Positions 5,787 through 5,804 of a DNA stretch of 5,804 bases are shown here, in pieces. The stretch's first letter is position 1; each line of letters starts with the position of its first letter. This DNA is from an uncultured Actinomycetes bacterium (GTDB lineage: Bacteria; Actinomycetota; Actinomycetes; Nanopelagicales; Nanopelagicaceae). Both the position numbers and the translations under genes were made by a program. Under the pieces are notes generated by a model. The model made no database searches. It was not told the origin of the DNA and was given only the letters and a program-made list of their open reading frames with translations. Location of the stretch: NCBI GenBank assembly GCA_903932705.1, contig CAIZHC010000037.1:1-5804 (forward strand), written 5' to 3'.

Positions 5787-5804
5787 GTTTGATAAGCCTA
5801 ACTC

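Noticed and set aside
5787..5804. Promoter for the response regulator (TAGGCT or TTATCA as -10)
   Set aside because: Only 18 nt are available upstream, no -35 can be examined, and the matches are poor.
1..5804. Mobile element, CRISPR array, tRNA/rRNA, attachment site or defence system
   Set aside because: No transposase or integrase, regularly spaced repeats, RNA gene structure or defence-type domain was seen; the six genes fill the window with ordinary transport and signalling functions.

Overview
The window looks like bacterial chromosome with all six genes on the minus strand, so transcription runs from the right edge to the left edge. By eye the base composition is moderate (mid-40s % G+C). 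Spacing is very tight, with an ATGA overlap, a TAATG overlap and intergenic gaps of 31, 174 and 105 nt. The protein style (a Tat-type sugar-binding protein, a malF/malG-type permease pair, an OmpR-type two-component system) suggests an actinobacterium with a compact, relatively low-G+C genome. Freshwater acI/Nanopelagicales-type lineages would fit. This assignment is inference from style, not from a marker gene.

Right half, in transcription order: an OmpR/PhoB-family response regulator (5786 to 5103) overlaps by 4 nt a membrane histidine kinase (5106 to 3886). Next comes a small membrane protein (3854 to 3216) with a cytoplasmic Cys4 zinc ribbon, one transmembrane helix and an extracytoplasmic domain with four cysteines. 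A good-looking promoter with an extended -10 sits in the short gap after the kinase. Its predicted transcript would begin at or very near the ATG of the zinc-ribbon gene (leaderless).

Middle: the 174-nt region 3042-3215 is the only sizeable gap between genes. It holds short G/C-rich hairpins, repeated GGGGTT words and a weak candidate promoter. It should be the leader of the sugar-transport operon.

Left half: a CUT1-type carbohydrate ABC importer is arranged as substrate-binding protein (3041 to 1746), malF-type permease (1640 to 690) and malG-type permease (690 to beyond the left edge). A perfect 12-bp stem-loop lies between the binding-protein gene and the permeases, the usual place for an element that makes the binding protein more abundant than the membrane subunits. 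No ATP-binding subunit is visible. It may lie past the left edge or be a shared ATPase encoded elsewhere.

Working together: the importer would capture a sugar or oligosaccharide outside the cell and pass it through the permease pair. The two-component system senses an unknown extracytoplasmic signal. Whether it controls the importer or the zinc-ribbon protein cannot be told from sequence. I see no mobile element, CRISPR array, tRNA, rRNA or clearly novel multi-gene system. The points most worth a second look are the candidate leaderless promoter with its adjacent dyad, the structured operon leader, the intercistronic hairpin, and the zinc-ribbon/ectodomain protein beside the two-component pair.
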